A stretch of DNA of 64,000 bases from Chitinophaga alhagiae (GCF_003568665.1 NZ_QXMH01000001.1:1054001-1118000), one strand, 5' to 3'; counted from the first letter of the stretch, positions 1-8,474 are shown. Translations and numbers: made by a program. The notes: a model not told the origin generated them from the letters alone.

Positions 1-143
1 TGGGCGCCGGTAAAAAGTCTTACGCCGTCAGCTTCACCTTCCAGAACAGGGAGAAAACGCTCACAGACCAGGAAACTGACGCGCTGATGGGCAAATTCAT
101 CAAAGCATTTGAAACGCAATTACAGGCGGAGATCCGCAAATAA
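1..143 (+). CDS. pheT: Phenylalanine-tRNA ligase beta subunit, C-terminal end (partial)
   Basis: Only the last 46 codons are in the window; the reading frame is open from the left edge to TAA at 141-143. The peptide (KKSYAVSFTFQNREKTLTD followed by a helical tail ending in AEIRK) matches the end of the FDX-ACB anticodon-binding domain that closes PheT, where a SYAVSF-type strand and a TLTD turn are characteristic. PheT pairs with PheS to charge tRNA-Phe in the cytoplasm. The stop overlaps the ATG of the next gene (TAATG), so the two are probably translationally coupled. The call rests on a short tail but the match and the downstream zapA/rny context agree. Confidence 0.85.
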   Translation, partial: GAGKKSYAVSFTFQNREKTLTDQETDALMGKFIKAFETQLQAEIRK

Positions 144-448
144 TGGCACTGGAACAAACCATACAACGCATTGAGGACAAACTGCAGCAGCTGATAAAAA
201 AGCTGCAGCAGTCGCAGGCAGATAATGCCATGCTGCGCACACAATTGCTGGAGCACCAGGAAGAATTGCGCCGGCAGGAAGCCGTTATTACCGGCCTCGA
301 TGAAAAGCTGAAGCTCGCCAAGATAGCTACGGTTACGCAGGGGAATGGTTTGTCTGAAGAGGAAGCGGCCTTCAGAAAAGAAGTGCGCGGGAAGATCAAT
401 GACTATATCAGGGAAATTGACCGGTGCATTGCGCTGCTGAACTCGTAG
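143..448 (+). CDS. Small coiled-coil protein between pheT and zapA
   Basis: A 101-residue protein with no signal peptide. Residues about 1-65 are a strong coiled coil rich in Q, E, K and L heptads; the rest is a helical, charged tail. It starts inside the stop codon of pheT. A short coiled-coil gene at this place, before zapA, is a familiar arrangement in Bacteroidota, and the protein could be a ZapB-like or ZapA-partner division factor, but no family motif proves that. The function is inferred from position only. Confidence 0.7.
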   Translation: MALEQTIQRIEDKLQQLIKKLQQSQADNAMLRTQLLEHQEELRRQEAVITGLDEKLKLAKIATVTQGNGLSEEEAAFRKEVRGKINDYIREIDRCIALLNS

Positions 449-452
449 TTGT

Positions 453-884
453 TCAATAACTGCATTTATCCACTTTTACGATACTTACCTCCTTCATCAG
501 CTCATGCTTCGGATTAAGGAGGTAATTTTTTTGCCCGGGCCAGTAAATGGAAGGGAAACCTATTACCAGGGTGCGACGGGCCCGCAGCGCGGCGGAGCCA
601 AATTCCAGCGCGGCCGGCGGGCGCGGCTCTTCCCGCCAGTGAGGCGGCAGGTTTTCTTCGTCAAACAGCTCACAGCTGCCGTCCGGCACGTCCAGCTCCG
701 AAATGACCATGGTAGGCGGCAGCTTGCCGGTAGCGGCGTAAATATTGCTTTCAAGAATGCAGAGCGGCCATGAATCGAACACGTAAATACAGCTGTCTGC
801 TGCCAGGTTCCAGCGGCCGCTTTCCAGGTACGCCCCTTTCAGGTCATGCGCCTCTTCCCAATGCCCGAGTTTGTACAGCCGCAT
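453..884 (-). CDS. RES-domain toxin of a type II toxin-antitoxin pair
   Basis: A 143-residue protein, close to the usual RES size. The three residues that name the family can be seen in order: Arg in ESGRWN (about residues 22-27), Glu in CILES (about 42-46) and Ser in GFPSIYWP (about 109-116), followed by the typical NYLLNPKH end. RES toxins of the ParT/MbcT group attack NAD+ or transfer ADP-ribose and stop growth when free of antitoxin. The gene starts three bases after the stop of the antitoxin gene, so both are on one mRNA with the antitoxin first. It lies tail-to-tail with the coiled-coil gene, only four bases apart. Confidence 0.9.
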   Translation of the reverse strand: MRLYKLGHWEEAHDLKGAYLESGRWNLAADSCIYVFDSWPLCILESNIYAATGKLPPTMVISELDVPDGSCELFDEENLPPHWREEPRPPAALEFGSAALRARRTLVIGFPSIYWPGQKNYLLNPKHELMKEVSIVKVDKCSY

Positions 885-887
885 CCC

Positions 888-1376
888 TTACGCCCCCTTT
901 TTTACTTTGTGGATCAGGCTTCTGACCTCCAGCAACCCGGGGTGCGTTTCTATCACTTCCAGCGGCGTGCGGCCGCCGAAGGTGCGGTTAGGGCTTTTCA
1001 TCCAGTTATGGAACAGCTCCCTGTCACCAAAAACGGTATAGCCATGGCTGTACAATTCTACTACGGCCATGATACGGTCACTCACGATCAGGCTGAAAGT
1101 GTCTTTCCCTTTTTTCAGGTGCAGCGTACGGTCTGTTACCGCCAGCAGGTCACTGAGCGTGTTATAGTCAAATTCAAAAATCTCCTTGAGCGTGGCCAGT
1201 TCGTCTTTCGAAATACCACGCTTTACAATTTTTTCTTTCTCTGTAAATGGAATTGTTTGCAAACCCAGGATGGACTCATATGTACTTAACAGATCACCTG
1301 CGGTTTTTTTTGTGAAAAAAGCCCCTTTTCCTCTTTCATCCCGCCCGGATTTGCCCTTAACAGGCAATGCGCTCAT
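888..1376 (-). CDS. Xre/MbcA/ParS-type antitoxin with DUF2384 toxin-binding domain
   Basis: A 162-residue protein. After a basic N-terminus, residues about 25-95 look like the helical Xre-like DNA-binding part. Residues about 105-160 are the DUF2384 domain, with the hallmark phrase FHNWMKSPNRTFGGRTPLEVIETHPG, in which G-G-R-T-P-L-E is the conserved core. The domain binds and covers the RES toxin encoded immediately downstream. The complex usually represses its own promoter; a short palindrome at 1412-1425 is a candidate site. The ATG at 1374-1376 is used because the frame has no better upstream start. Confidence 0.9.
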   Translation of the reverse strand: MSALPVKGKSGRDERGKGAFFTKKTAGDLLSTYESILGLQTIPFTEKEKIVKRGISKDELATLKEIFEFDYNTLSDLLAVTDRTLHLKKGKDTFSLIVSDRIMAVVELYSHGYTVFGDRELFHNWMKSPNRTFGGRTPLEVIETHPGLLEVRSLIHKVKKGA

Positions 1377-1411
1377 TCAGAACAGCGATTTTAAATATTG
1401 TACAAATACCT

Positions 1412-1425
1412 GCACATTTTTGTGC
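1412..1425. promoter_or_regulatory. Candidate operator of the RES/Xre pair
   Basis: A perfect short palindrome, GCACA-TTTT-TGTGC, lies 36 bases upstream of the antitoxin start, in the region where its promoter should be. A second, 8-base palindrome (TTGTACAA) sits at 1398-1405. Autoregulation by the antitoxin is normal for this family; assigning these sites to it is inference. Confidence 0.35.
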
Positions 1426-1622
1426 TTAATATTCTCCAATATTATCGAAAGACTTCATCATTTCACCTGAAGATATTCACAGCTAAGAAAGAAAAAATTC
1501 CAAAGCAGCCATGAGCGCAGAGTGACGGAGGAGGGCCGGCAGAAAAAAAATAACGGCGATGATGAAAAAAAGGAGCACCCATGAAAAAAGGTGGCGGAAG
1601 CAGCCTATCCCGTTCCTTTTGT

Positions 1623-1630
1623 TACATTTG
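1623..1630 (+). promoter_or_regulatory. zapA promoter, -7 box
   Basis: TACATTTG is an exact match to the Bacteroidota -7 consensus TAnnTTTG and lies 34 bases before the zapA ATG. No TTTG is found at the expected -33 spacing, so the upstream half is weak. I see no gene in the rest of 1377-1664. Confidence 0.5.
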
Positions 1631-1664
1631 TAACTGTCACAGACCCACGTATAAACAACAATAA

Positions 1665-1958
1665 ATGGAAACACTCATACCTGTAAATATCGTAGTAGCG
1701 GACCGCACTTACCGGATAAAGATCCGGACGGAAGAGGAAGAAGACGTGCGCCGGGTGATGAAGGAGGTGAACGAGAAGATCATCGAATTCAAGGCGGCGT
1801 ATGCGGGCAAAGACATCCAGGATTACATTGCCATGGCGCTCATCATGTACGCCACGCACCCTGCCACCAGCGGCGGCAAGGCCCAGGCCGGCGTAGCCCC
1901 TTTTTTACTGGAAAAACTGCAACACCTTGACAATCTGCTGGATGAGCATTTAAAATAA
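1665..1958 (+). CDS. zapA: Cell division protein ZapA
   Basis: A 97-residue protein of normal ZapA length. The N-terminal strand pattern (IPVNIVVADRTYRIKI) followed by acidic residues and a long helix ending in a coiled coil (LEKLQHLDNLLDEHLK) is the ZapA fold. ZapA binds FtsZ polymers at mid-cell and promotes bundling of protofilaments in the Z-ring. It precedes rny, the usual gene order in Bacteroidota. A -7 promoter box lies just upstream, so it can be transcribed independently of pheT, from which the toxin-antitoxin pair separates it. Confidence 0.85.
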   Translation: METLIPVNIVVADRTYRIKIRTEEEEDVRRVMKEVNEKIIEFKAAYAGKDIQDYIAMALIMYATHPATSGGKAQAGVAPFLLEKLQHLDNLLDEHLK

Positions 1959-2113
1959 CCGCCGGTGCTGCATTTTTAATCCCTAATCAACTCATTATCA
2001 CAACCTCCTGTGCTTTGGTGCCATTTTTTTGTTATTTTCGCGGGTCTGTTCCCGCCTGTTCAAAAAAATGGGCCGGGAAGGCATTTATAAATACTTTTTA
2101 AACTAATTAAAAT

Positions 2114-3679
2114 ATGACAGATCCTTTAATGATCATAGTGGCCGGAGTTGTTGCGCTGGCGTTAGGTATACTGCTCGGAAAACTGATTTTCTCAAAAAAC
2201 ACCCAAATAAAGATCCAGGAAGCGGAAGAACAGGCAAAGCGGATAGTATCGGAAGGGCAGCAGACCGCCGAAACCCTGAAAAAGGACAAGCTGCTGGAAG
2301 CCAAGGAAAAATACCTGCAGATGAAGTCGGAGCACGAGAAAGAAGTGATGCAGCGTAACCAGAAACTGGCGGAGTCAGAAAACCGCATCAAGCAGAAAGA
2401 GCACACCCTGAACCAGAAAACAGAACAACTGCAGAAACAGGCCACCGAGAATGAGGCCATCAAAGAAAACCTCGGTCGCCAGATAGAGCTGGTAAACATC
2501 AAACGCTCCGAGCTGGAAAAACACCAGGAAGAGCACATCCGCCGCCTCGAAAAGGTAGCGGCCCTCACCGCTGAAGAAGCCCGCCACCAGCTGGTAGAAA
2601 GCCTGAAAGAAGAAGCCCGCAGCCAGGCCCTCAGTCACATCCAGGAAATTATAGAAGACGCTAAAATAAAAGCGAACAAGGAAGCCAAAAAGATCATCAT
2701 CCAGTCCATTCAGCGCACTGCCGCGGAACAGACCATTGAGAACGCCATTACCGTGTTCAACCTGGAAAGCGATGAGATCAAAGGCCAGATCATTGGCCGC
2801 GAAGGCCGTAACATCCGCGCTATTGAAGCCGCTACAGGCGTAGACCTGATCGTTGACGATACGCCGGAGGCCATTGTACTGTCTTCTTTTGACCCCCTGC
2901 GCCGCGAAATTGCCCGTCTCAGCCTGCAGCGCCTGGTGCAGGACGGCCGCATCCACCCCGCCCGCATTGAGGAAGTAGTGGAAAAAACAAAACGCCAGCT
3001 GGAAGAACAGGTGATGGAAATAGGCGAACGTACCGTCATAGAGCTGGGCATTCACGGCCTGCATAAGGAACTGGTGCGCATGGTAGGTAAAATGCGCTTC
3101 CGTTCTTCTTACGGCCAGAACCTGCTCATGCACTCCAAGGAAACCGCCAACCTTTGCGCCGTAATGGCCGCGGAACTGGGCCTCAACCCCAAACTGGCCA
3201 AACGCGCCGGCCTGCTGCACGACATTGGCAAGGTACCCGATGAAGAATCTGAACTGAGCCACGCCCTGCTGGGCGCCAAACTGGCTGAAAAATACGGAGA
3301 GCACCCCGCCATTGTGAACGCCATAGGCGCCCACCACGACGAGATGGAAATGGCCTACGTGATCTCCCCCATTGTACAGGCCTGCGATGCCATCAGCGGC
3401 GCCCGCCCCGGCGCCCGCCGCGAGATCATGCAGAGCTACCTGCAAAGGATCAAAGACCTCGAGAACCTGGCCATGGGTTACGACGGCGTGGAAAAGGCCT
3501 ACGCCATCCAGGCCGGCCGCGAGCTGCGCGTAATTGTGGAAAGCGAGAAAGTATCAGATAATGATGCGGACCGCCTCAGCTTCGAGATCGCCAACAAGAT
3601 CCAGAACGACATGCAATACCCCGGCCAGATCAAGGTGACCGTGATCCGCGAACGCCGGGCCGTCAACGTGGCACGCTAG
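2114..3679 (+). CDS. rny: Ribonuclease Y
   Basis: A 521-residue protein with the full RNase Y layout: an N-terminal membrane anchor (residues about 5-25), a long coiled coil (about 30-190), a KH RNA-binding domain (about 205-270, with [13 protein letters not shown] as the KH loop), and an HD domain with the metal-binding HDIGK at about 370-374. RNase Y is a membrane-tethered endoribonuclease that starts mRNA decay. A 155-base gap separates it from zapA; that gap contains a GCGGG/CCCGC hairpin (about 2039-2054), which may be in its leader. A strong terminator follows the gene. Confidence 0.95.
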   Translation: MTDPLMIIVAGVVALALGILLGKLIFSKNTQIKIQEAEEQAKRIVSEGQQTAETLKKDKLLEAKEKYLQMKSEHEKEVMQRNQKLAESENRIKQKEHTLNQKTEQLQKQATENEAIKENLGRQIELVNIKRSELEKHQEEHIRRLEKVAALTAEEARHQLVESLKEEARSQALSHIQEIIEDAKIKANKEAKKIIIQSIQRTAAEQTIENAITVFNLESDEIKGQIIGREGRNIRAIEAATGVDLIVDDTPEAIVLSSFDPLRREIARLSLQRLVQDGRIHPARIEEVVEKTKRQLEEQVMEIGERTVIELGIHGLHKELVRMVGKMRFRSSYGQNLLMHSKETANLCAVMAAELGLNPKLAKRAGLLHDIGKVPDEESELSHALLGAKLAEKYGEHPAIVNAIGAHHDEMEMAYVISPIVQACDAISGARPGARREIMQSYLQRIKDLENLAMGYDGVEKAYAIQAGRELRVIVESEKVSDNDADRLSFEIANKIQNDMQYPGQIKVTVIRERRAVNVAR

Positions 3680-3704
3680 TTATACAGGATATTTACACTC
3701 CAAA

Positions 3705-3732
3705 GGCGCACTTTACCGGTGCGCCTTTTTTT
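3705..3732 (+). terminator. Terminator after rny
   Basis: Perfect 7-bp stem GGCGCAC/GTGCGCC with a 7-base loop, followed by seven T. It lies 26 bases after the rny stop and before the promoter of the next gene. Confidence 0.85.
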
Positions 3733-3764
3733 ATTGCTTCTGATGTCAATTATAGGTATCTTTC
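3733..3764 (+). promoter_or_regulatory. Promoter of the first DUF1080 gene
   Basis: ATTG (3733-3736), 20-base spacer, then TATCTTTC (3757-3764): each box is one mismatch from the Bacteroidota consensus. It ends 25 bases before the ATG at 3790. Confidence 0.45.
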
Positions 3765-3789
3765 AACCCATCAAAAAAACTACGGTTGT

Positions 3790-4398
3790 ATGAAAAAAAG
3801 ATTCATGACGCTGGCAGTGCTGGGCCTGCTCTCCATCAGCACTGTGTTTGCGCAAAAACAGCAAAAGCTGTTCAATGGCAAAAACCTGGATGGCTGGAAA
3901 ATACACGGCACAGAGAAATGGTACGTAGATAAAGGCGAGCTGGTATGTGAAAGCGGCCCTGACAAGGAATACGGCTACCTGGCCACAGAAAAGACCTTCA
4001 AGGATTTTGAACTGACCGTACAATTCAAACAGGAAGCCAACGGCAACAGCGGCGTATTCTTCCACTCTTCCCTGGAAGGCACCAAAATAGCCGGCTGGCA
4101 GGCCGAAGTAGCCCCTCCCGGCAACAACACCGGCGGCATTTACGAATCTTACGGCCGCGGCTGGCTCATTAAACCCGCAGCGGAAAAAGACAAGCACCTG
4201 AAAATGGGCGAATGGAATACCATGAAGGTAGTGGTGAAAGGCAACAACGTTACCACCTACCTCAACGGTGTGGAAATGATCACGCTGAACGATGAGAAGA
4301 TCGGCGCCAAAGGCGGACAGATTGCCCTGCAGATCCACTCCGGCGGCGGCATCAAGGTACGCTGGAAAAATATCAGGATCAAGGAATTGAAATCATAA
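3790..4398 (+). CDS. Secreted DUF1080 (3-keto-disaccharide hydrolase-like) protein
   Basis: A 202-residue protein with a clean signal peptide (basic start, hydrophobic stretch, cut after VFAQ near residue 21). The mature part is one DUF1080 domain: it opens with KLFNGKNLDGWKIHG, has the SGVFFHS strand at about 94-100, and ends in VRWKNIRIKEL, all family landmarks. DUF1080 is a concanavalin-like fold; characterised members cleave 3-keto-glycosides by beta-elimination or assist that step. It is a single-gene transcript bounded by terminators. It is one of three DUF1080 genes (four domains) in the window. Its substrate cannot be told from sequence. Confidence 0.85.
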   Translation: MKKRFMTLAVLGLLSISTVFAQKQQKLFNGKNLDGWKIHGTEKWYVDKGELVCESGPDKEYGYLATEKTFKDFELTVQFKQEANGNSGVFFHSSLEGTKIAGWQAEVAPPGNNTGGIYESYGRGWLIKPAAEKDKHLKMGEWNTMKVVVKGNNVTTYLNGVEMITLNDEKIGAKGGQIALQIHSGGGIKVRWKNIRIKELKS

Positions 4399-4416
4399 AT
4401 TCCAGACAAACTTTTG

Positions 4417-4444
4417 AAGGCGGCCGCACAGCCGCCTTTTTTTT
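4417..4444 (+). terminator. Terminator after DUF1080 gene
   Basis: GGCGGC (4419-4424) pairs with GCCGCC (4431-4436) around a 6-base loop, followed by eight T. It lies about 20 bases after the stop. Confidence 0.8.
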
Positions 4445-4596
4445 GCCAGGTTGCCGCCGGTATGTTCCAGGCAGCGGCCGCGCCGCTTTTCAGACCTGCT
4501 TCCGCCCCGGCAATTTCATCGCTTCCGCGGCGGTGTGAGGTCTCCACAGCAAGAGCGGCAGGCACCTGCTCCGTTTTTATTCCGTTAATTTGCAGC

Positions 4597-5409
4597 ATGA
4601 CTTTACAACAGCAACTGGCAGAAACCGTTCTGCACCTGCGCCAACAAGGCTTTGAGGGCGCCATCGCGGGCATTGTGCTCGGTACCGGCCTTGGCGAACT
4701 GATCCACAAAATTGATATTGTTAAAAGCATTCCCTATGCGGACATCCCCCACTTTCCGGAGTCTACCGTAGAATCACACAAAGGGCATCTCGTTTTCGGC
4801 CATATCGGCAAAACGGCCGTAATTGCCATGCAGGGCCGGTTCCACTACTACGAAGGGTATACCATGCAACAGATCACCTTTCCCATCCGCGTGATGAAAG
4901 CGCTGGGTGTTGCCAAGCTGCTGCTGAGCAATGCGGCGGGCGGCATGAACAAGGCCCTGAAAAAGGGAGACCTGGTGCTGCTGGACGATCATATCAACCT
5001 GCAGCCGGAAAACCCGTTGAGGGGCCTCAATTCTCCCGATTTCGGCCCCCGTTTCCCGGACATGCACCAGCCTTATGACCCGGACCTCAGCGCCCGCCTG
5101 CAAGCCGCCTCCGGCAATATGCTGCACAAAGGCGTATATGCCGCCGTGATGGGCCCCAACCTGGAAACGCGGGCGGAGTACCGTTTTCTGCGGATGATAG
5201 GAGCGGACGTAGTAGGCATGAGCACCGTGCCGGAAGTTATTGTAGCCAACCAGATAGGGCTCCCCTGCGCCGCCGTTTCCGTAGTAACGGATGAGTGCGA
5301 CCCGGACAACCTCCACCCTGTCTCACTGGCTGAAATATTGGAAGTGGCCGCCAAAGCGGATAAAGTATTGAGCGGGATATTTGCGGAAGTGGTGGAAGGA
5401 TTGCAGTAG
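4597..5409 (+). CDS. Purine-nucleoside phosphorylase (type I)
   Basis: A 270-residue protein of normal length for trimeric PNP. The phosphate loop GTGLGE (about residues 29-34), RFHYYEGY (about 81-88), SNAAGG (about 111-116), the base-site stretch GMSTVPEV and the VTDE strand are all present. It cleaves purine nucleosides with phosphate to free base and ribose 1-phosphate. The frame is open further upstream, but ATG 4597 is chosen because the protein then begins as the family does, and a near-consensus -7 box (TTAATTTG, 4585-4592) sits just before it, suggesting a very short leader. The deoC gene at 31.6 kb serves the same salvage branch. Confidence 0.92.
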   Translation: MTLQQQLAETVLHLRQQGFEGAIAGIVLGTGLGELIHKIDIVKSIPYADIPHFPESTVESHKGHLVFGHIGKTAVIAMQGRFHYYEGYTMQQITFPIRVMKALGVAKLLLSNAAGGMNKALKKGDLVLLDDHINLQPENPLRGLNSPDFGPRFPDMHQPYDPDLSARLQAASGNMLHKGVYAAVMGPNLETRAEYRFLRMIGADVVGMSTVPEVIVANQIGLPCAAVSVVTDECDPDNLHPVSLAEILEVAAKADKVLSGIFAEVVEGLQ

Positions 5410-5441
5410 GGTCCATACCATTTCCCGGCGAGCATAAAAAA

Positions 5442-5478
5442 ATCCTTGCAAGCAGGCATATGGCCCGTTTGCAAGGAT
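5442..5478. terminator. Bidirectional terminator between the phosphorylase and scpB genes
   Basis: ATCCTTGCAA (5442-5451) and TTGCAAGGAT (5469-5478) form a 10-bp stem with a 17-base loop. A T-run follows on the plus side and an A-run precedes it, so it can end both convergent genes. Confidence 0.75.
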
Positions 5479-5497
5479 CAGCATTTTTATATTGTAA

Positions 5498-6790
5498 TTA
5501 GCTTTTCGGTTCCTCTTCTTCGTCGTCAGATTCCTCGTCAGTCATCCTGTCATCCGCATCTTCTATTTCAGCGTCCGCATCGTCTTCCTTCTCCACGTCA
5601 TTTTCGTCATAGGCATCGTCCTTAAATTCAACTGTTTCGTTTTCCGGTTCGTCGTCACCTCCATTTTCCTCTTCATCCTCCCCGCTATCATCGTCACCAT
5701 CTTCATCTTCATCTTCCTCTTCTTCGTCATCATCTTCGTCATCGTTGTCATCACCATCTTCGCCGTCATCATCATCTTCCTTCTCATCATCCTCTTCTTC
5801 GTCTTCCTCGTTATCATCGTCATCATTATCTTCTTCTTCACCATCCTCTTCCTCAGTATCATCCTCCTCGTCATCATCTTCTTCCTCATCGTTGTCATCA
5901 TCATCTTCTTCCTTCTCGTCATCCTCTTCTTCGTCTTCCTCGTTATCTTCCTCATCATCATCTCTTCCTTCGTCTTCATCCTCTTCCTCGCTATCATCAT
6001 CTTCTCCCCCAGGTTCCTCCGGCTCTTCCCCCGCCTCATCGCTCTCCATCGCTACATCCTCTACTTCAGCTTCATGTTCCTCCGTAGGTTCTTCGGGCAG
6101 GGTATCATCCATCATGATGGTGGTAGTGGTTTCCGTCAGCTCCCCGTTTTCGGACACTACCAGAAAGCCGTCTTCATCTTCCGCCGCCGCTTCAGGCTGT
6201 TGTACATTCTCCAGCGTCAGCTGGGTAGGCGCCACAAAATCTTCTTCAAACACCTCTTTCAGCTTGGGCAGGTCTGCCGGCGTGTTGAGGCCGAAGTAGT
6301 CCATGAAAGCCTTGGAGGTGGAATACAGCAGCGGTTTGCCGGGCAGGTCTTCGCTGCGGCCGGAGATCACGATCAGTTCTTTTTCCAGCAGTTTGGTGAT
6401 GGAATAGTCTGTGCTCACCCCGCGGATGTGCTCTATTTCCCCTTTTGAAATGGGTTGTTTATAGGCAATAATGGCCAGCGTTTCCAGGGCGGCGGTAGAC
6501 AAGCGCTTCAGGAACTTTTCGCCGTTAAGCTGGGCCACGGTCTGGTAATAGTCTTTTTTGGTGAGGAACTGGTAGCCGCCGCCGCTTTCGCGCACGCTGA
6601 AGGCATAAAATTCCGAGTTATATTTTTCCTGGATGGCTTCTATGGCCGCATCTACCTGCTCGGGGGTGGCGCGGTCTTCCAGGAAAGCCAGGGCGTTATT
6701 GAGCAGCTCCAGTATGTCTGCCGCCGGCAGCGGGCGGTCTGCGGCAAATATCAGCGCTTCTACATGCGGTATGAGCTGGGAAATTTCCAT
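5498..6790 (-). CDS. scpB: ScpB with an exceptionally long acidic C-terminal tail
   Basis: A 430-residue protein. Residues 1-190 are a normal ScpB: two winged-helix domains with the family stretches ALIFAADRPL, LETLAIIAYKQPISKGEIE and a VISGRSEDLPGKPLLYST strand. ScpB works with ScpA and Smc in chromosome condensation and segregation. Residues about 200-430 are low-complexity and almost wholly Asp and Glu, with few basic or hydrophobic residues, more than doubling the usual 190-200 residue length. A phrase of the type NEEDEEEDDEKE occurs twice (about 282-293 and 327-338), and the DNA has matching copies about 130 bp apart, so the tail grew by duplication. The frame stays intact to a clean stop, so this is not a frameshift artefact. 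scpA is not in the window. Confidence 0.92.
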   Translation of the reverse strand: MEISQLIPHVEALIFAADRPLPAADILELLNNALAFLEDRATPEQVDAAIEAIQEKYNSEFYAFSVRESGGGYQFLTKKDYYQTVAQLNGEKFLKRLSTAALETLAIIAYKQPISKGEIEHIRGVSTDYSITKLLEKELIVISGRSEDLPGKPLLYSTSKAFMDYFGLNTPADLPKLKEVFEEDFVAPTQLTLENVQQPEAAAEDEDGFLVVSENGELTETTTTIMMDDTLPEEPTEEHEAEVEDVAMESDEAGEEPEEPGGEDDDSEEEDEDEGRDDDEEDNEEDEEEDDEKEEDDDDNDEEEDDDEEDDTEEEDGEEEDNDDDDNEEDEEEDDEKEDDDDGEDGDDNDDEDDDEEEEDEDEDGDDDSGEDEEENGGDDEPENETVEFKDDAYDENDVEKEDDADAEIEDADDRMTDEESDDEEEEPKS

Positions 6791-6829
6791 GGTCCTTCAA
6801 TTTGCCCGGGGCGCGGGCCGTAAAACAAA

Positions 6830-6862
6830 AATGTCAAAGGCCGAAAATAAGACCTTTGACAT
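6830..6862 (-). terminator. Terminator after atpG
   Basis: An 11-bp near-perfect stem built from AATGTCAAAGG and its complement (6830-6840 and about 6852-6862). On the minus strand it is followed by a T-rich run (TTTTTGTTTT). It separates atpG from scpB. Confidence 0.8.
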
Positions 6863-6909
6863 TCTTTGAGAAATATAAATATCCTGTTGTTGATTAGTTG
6901 TGAATAAGA

Positions 6910-7797
6910 TCAACCCATCAAAGCCGCGGCGCCGCTTACGATCTCGGTCAGTTCCGTTGTAATGGCGGCCTGGCGGGCGCGGTTGTACTCTATCTTCAGG
7001 CTGCGCAGCAGTTCTCCGGCGTTTTCCGTGGCCTTGTCCATAGCGGTCATACGGGCGCCATGCTCGGAAGCGTGGGCGTCCAGTACGGCCTTGAAAAACT
7101 GGGTATTGAGGATCTTCGGCATCAGCTCAGTGATGAGGATTTCCTTTTCCGGCTCGAAAATGAAGTCTGCCTTGGTCTGTTTGGCCCCTTCCTGCTGTTC
7201 TACTTTGGCAATGGGCAGGAACTGCTCCACTTTAAAGCGCTGGGTAGCGGCGTTCTTAAATTCGCTGTACACAATATCCACCGCATCGTACTCTCCTTTT
7301 ACGAAACCGTTGAGGGCCACGGCTGCGGCCTCTTTTACGTTCTCAAAGGTGAGGTGGCCGAACAGGCCCCAGAAGTGATCGTTCACCTTGTAACCGTTCT
7401 TGGAAAAATGCTCATATGCTTTTTTGCCGATGGGCAGCACTTCTACATGGCCTTTGGCAAACTGGGCGGAATATTTTTCCCGGATGGTCTGTTTGGCCAG
7501 CTTGATCACGTTGGTGTTGTAAGCCCCGCACAATCCGCGGTCTGATGTGATAGCCACTATCAATACCTTTTCTACCGAACGGTTGGCCGCCAGCGCCATA
7601 TCGATGTCACCTTCCGAGTTGCTGACAATGTTCTGCAGCATTTCCTGCAGTTTTTCAGCATAGGGGCGCATCTGAACAATAGCGTCCTGGGCACGGCGCA
7701 GCTTGGCAGCACTCACCATTTTCATGGCCTTCGTGATCTGCTGGGTAGATTGGATGGATTTAATGCGGTTACGAACTTCTTTAAGCTGTCCAGACAT
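6910..7797 (-). CDS. atpG: ATP synthase F1, gamma subunit
   Basis: A 295-residue protein of normal length. The N-terminal helix (LKEVRNRIKSIQSTQQITKAMKMVSAAKLRRAQ) and the C-terminal helix (GELLRSLKIEYNRARQAAITTELTEIVSGAAAL) form the rotating coiled-coil shaft; SDRGLCGAYN is the conserved middle strand. It is the central stalk that couples proton flow through Fo to ATP synthesis in the alpha3beta3 head. No other ATP synthase gene is in the window, and its neighbours are unrelated; it has its own promoter and terminator, so it is expressed alone. Confidence 0.95.
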   Translation of the reverse strand: MSGQLKEVRNRIKSIQSTQQITKAMKMVSAAKLRRAQDAIVQMRPYAEKLQEMLQNIVSNSEGDIDMALAANRSVEKVLIVAITSDRGLCGAYNTNVIKLAKQTIREKYSAQFAKGHVEVLPIGKKAYEHFSKNGYKVNDHFWGLFGHLTFENVKEAAAVALNGFVKGEYDAVDIVYSEFKNAATQRFKVEQFLPIAKVEQQEGAKQTKADFIFEPEKEILITELMPKILNTQFFKAVLDAHASEHGARMTAMDKATENAGELLRSLKIEYNRARQAAITTELTEIVSGAAALMG

Positions 7798-7821
7798 ATA
7801 TTATGTATGAAATTTTGGCTG

Positions 7822-7853
7822 CAAAGGTAAGCAAAGGCCGTATAATTCGGAAA
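7822..7853 (-). promoter_or_regulatory. Promoter of atpG
   Basis: On the minus strand, TTTC (7850-7853), 20-base spacer, then TACCTTTG (7822-7829), an exact match to TAnnTTTG. It lies 25 bases before the atpG ATG and supports independent transcription. Confidence 0.6.
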
Positions 7854-7892
7854 TCCCTGCCCGATATATTTCTCCTGATTCTGGTCAGGATT

Positions 7893-8474
7893 TTACAAAG
7901 TAACCGTAGTGCCCAGCACCTGCAGGAAAGCGGCCATCCATTGCGGGTGGGCGGGCCAGGCGGGGGCGGTTACCAGGTTGCCGTCCGTAACGGCCTCATA
8001 TACATTTACAGCCTCATATGTTCCGCCGGCCATGGTCACCTCCGGCTCCACAGCGGGGTAGGCGGTCAGTTTTTTGCCCCTCACCACATCTGCCGCCGTA
8101 AGTATCTGAATACCATGGCATACGGCGGCAATGGGCTTGTTAGCGGCCGCAAAATGTTTTACCAGGTCAATCACCTTCTTGTTGAGCCGGAGATATTCCG
8201 GGGCGCGGCCGCCGGCTATCACCAGGGCGTCGTATTCCGCCGGGTCCACGTCCGAAAAGGACGCATTGAGCACAAACAGGTGGCCCCGCTTCTCGCTGTA
8301 GGTCTGATCTCCCTCAAAGTCGTGAATGGCCGTGATGATCTTTTCCCCGGCCGCCTTGTCCGGGCACACGGCATGTACATCGTGCCCTATCATCTGCAAC
8401 ATCTGGAAAGGCACCATCGTTTCGTAATCTTCGGCGTAGTCCCCCGTCAGGAACACTATCTTTTTCTTTGCCAT
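7893..8474 (-). CDS. DJ-1/PfpI family protein
   Basis: A 193-residue single-domain protein of normal family length. The nucleophile elbow AVCHG gives Cys119 next to His120, and Glu15 in the GDYAEDYE loop is in the place of the acid that polarises the cysteine. [14 protein letters not shown] is the conserved strand before it. Members act as cysteine proteases, glyoxalases or related stress enzymes; the sequence does not say which. It has its own promoter and ends just upstream of the atpG promoter. Confidence 0.85.
   Translation of the reverse strand: MAKKKIVFLTGDYAEDYETMVPFQMLQMIGHDVHAVCPDKAAGEKIITAIHDFEGDQTYSEKRGHLFVLNASFSDVDPAEYDALVIAGGRAPEYLRLNKKVIDLVKHFAAANKPIAAVCHGIQILTAADVVRGKKLTAYPAVEPEVTMAGGTYEAVNVYEAVTDGNLVTAPAWPAHPQWMAAFLQVLGTTVTL

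Noticed and set aside
1959..2113. Possible 6S-type RNA between zapA and rny
   Set aside because: The position is suggestive and there is a small GC hairpin, but the gap is short and I could not build a long open-centred rod structure; not enough to call an RNA.
2375..3445. 356-codon frame antisense to rny
   Set aside because: Runs against a clear RNase Y gene; a typical product of GC-rich third positions.
4414..4596. Upstream extension of the purine nucleoside phosphorylase frame
   Set aside because: It begins inside the terminator of the previous gene and adds sequence not found in the family.
5745..6299. Plus-strand open frame coding for almost pure serine
   Set aside because: It is the complement of the Asp/Glu-rich tail of scpB; no start context or signal supports it as a gene.
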